A stretch of 34,517 bases of DNA, taken from NCBI GenBank assembly GCA_052388025.1, contig JBQTIP010000106.1, positions 1 to 34,517 of the forward strand, read 5' to 3'. Source of the stretch: JBQTIP01 sp052388025. GTDB taxonomy: Bacteria > Actinomycetota > UBA4738 > HRBIN12. Of the stretch, positions 33,960 through 34,517 are shown in pieces. The notes under the pieces were generated by a model. That model saw nothing but the letters and a program-made list of their open reading frames with translations. It was not told the origin of the DNA and searched no databases. The translations under genes were made by a program, and so were the position numbers. Within the stretch, counting starts at the first letter, position 1, and every line of letters starts with the position of its first letter.

Positions 33960-34511
33960 TCAGGCACCCGACCACTTCCGAGCCAGCGCGCGAACGATTC
34001 CCAGCGCGAGCAGGCCGGTCACGACGTAGACCGGCGCACCCACCACCACCTGGAGGACGATCTCCGACAGGGTCGAGTGAGCGTGAGCGGTGCGCGCGGC
34101 CACCTCCGGGTCGCGGCCGAAGATATCGACCGCCAGGCGACCGAGCGGCGCCGTCCGGCCCACCAGCGTGTCGTGCAGCAGCGGTCCGGGGCCCGTGATG
34201 ACCCCGAACGCGACGCCCACAAGGGCAACGTAGGCCGCCGCCCTGATCCGAGCGCTCGCGATTCCAGCCCGGTCGACCACTGCGAGCGCCCCCGGCAGGA
34301 TGAGGAACAGCGCCGGGGTGAGGGCCACGAAGCCCAGCGAGGAATCGAAGAACCAGTGGTACCAGTCGTTGATCGGAGGGCCGGCCTCCCCGCGGTAGAT
34401 GGCGTGGAACCAGAACATCGCCCCGCCGCCGACGTACGCGAGCGACACAGAGGTCACGATCAGCGCCACCCATCCGATGGGACGGGAGTAGAAGGCCCGG
34501 ATCCCCTGCAC
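33960..34511 (-). CDS. Polytopic membrane protein (5' end may lie outside the window)
   Basis: At least 183 aa with four or five membrane helices: about 13-35 (GWVALIVTSVSLAYVGGG), 58-80 (LGFVALTPALFLILPGAL), 88-105 and 148-172. A periplasmic or cytoplasmic loop holds FHAIYRGEAGPPINDWYHW, rich in aromatic and His residues. A GTG at 34511 can serve as start, but the frame is open to the window edge, so the true start may be further on. Family not recognised. It converges with the LuxR-type regulator, with a 10-base gap. Confidence 0.7.
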   Translation of the reverse strand: MQGIRAFYSRPIGWVALIVTSVSLAYVGGGAMFWFHAIYRGEAGPPINDWYHWFFDSSLGFVALTPALFLILPGALAVVDRAGIASARIRAAAYVALVGVAFGVITGPGPLLHDTLVGRTAPLGRLAVDIFGRDPEVAARTAHAHSTLSEIVLQVVVGAPVYVVTGLLALGIVRALARKWSGA

Positions 34512-34517
34512 GGCGCC

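Overview
The window is a GC-rich chromosomal segment from an actinomycete-type bacterium (Actinomycetota), probably an uncultured, deep-branching lineage. The evidence is the gene content and order. From memory, rlmB, ispF, ispD, carD, radA, clpC, lysS, coaX, panC, a DUF2520 Rossmann protein, folK, folB, folP, folE, ftsH, hpt, tilS and a DUF2342 zinc metalloprotease follow the same backbone as the Rv3579c-Rv3626c region of Mycobacterium tuberculosis. ClpS plus DUF2017 is also an actinobacterial pairing. Many genes lack a Shine-Dalgarno (SD) sequence and instead have TANNNT six or seven bases before the start codon, the leaderless promoter pattern common in Actinomycetota.

Layout. 1-2.8 kb is an accessory patch: two paralogous secreted RTX-type calcium-binding proteins flank a cytochrome P450. 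2.85-3.8 kb holds tRNA-Thr(UGU), clpS and a DUF2017 gene. 3.7-8.8 kb (minus strand) holds radA, carD, a PIN/TRAM membrane protein, ispD, ispF and rlmB. 8.8-10.4 kb is a scar zone: a secreted metzincin-type protease lies between two copies of the radA promoter and start region, next to a broken RIO1-type kinase gene. 10.4-12.9 kb is clpC, followed by an orphan receiver domain at 13.3 kb. 13.7-21.7 kb (minus) is a tightly overlapping vitamin run: folP, an alpha/beta hydrolase without a nucleophile, folB, folK, a zinc-ribbon/beta-propeller membrane protein, a DUF2520 protein, panC, coaX and lysS. A RelE/Phd toxin-antitoxin pair at 21.8-22.3 kb separates folP from folE. 22.4-28.8 kb (minus) holds a DUF2342 protease, tilS, hpt, a lipoprotein, ftsH, a HAD hydrolase and folE. 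From 28.8 kb onward come a Pro/Ala-rich membrane protein, tRNA-Thr(CGU), a universal-stress-protein/ABC1-kinase fusion, a small protein, a receiver-HTH-cyclase fusion, a divergent LuxR-type regulator and a partial membrane protein.

Functionally the backbone joins folate synthesis (folE, folP, folB, folK), pantothenate/CoA synthesis (panC, coaX), the MEP isoprenoid pathway (ispD, ispF), protein quality control (clpS, clpC, ftsH), tRNA and rRNA maturation or charging (tilS, lysS, rlmB), purine salvage (hpt), DNA repair (radA) and transcription control (carD). The points most worth a second look are the USP-ABC1 fusion, the REC-HTH-cyclase beside its paralogous regulator, the radA promoter duplication with the metzincin and RIO1 pseudogene, the nucleophile-less hydrolase, the apparent ACG start of ftsH, and the toxin-antitoxin operator lying on a leaderless promoter. 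All database-type statements are from memory of the families; no search was run.
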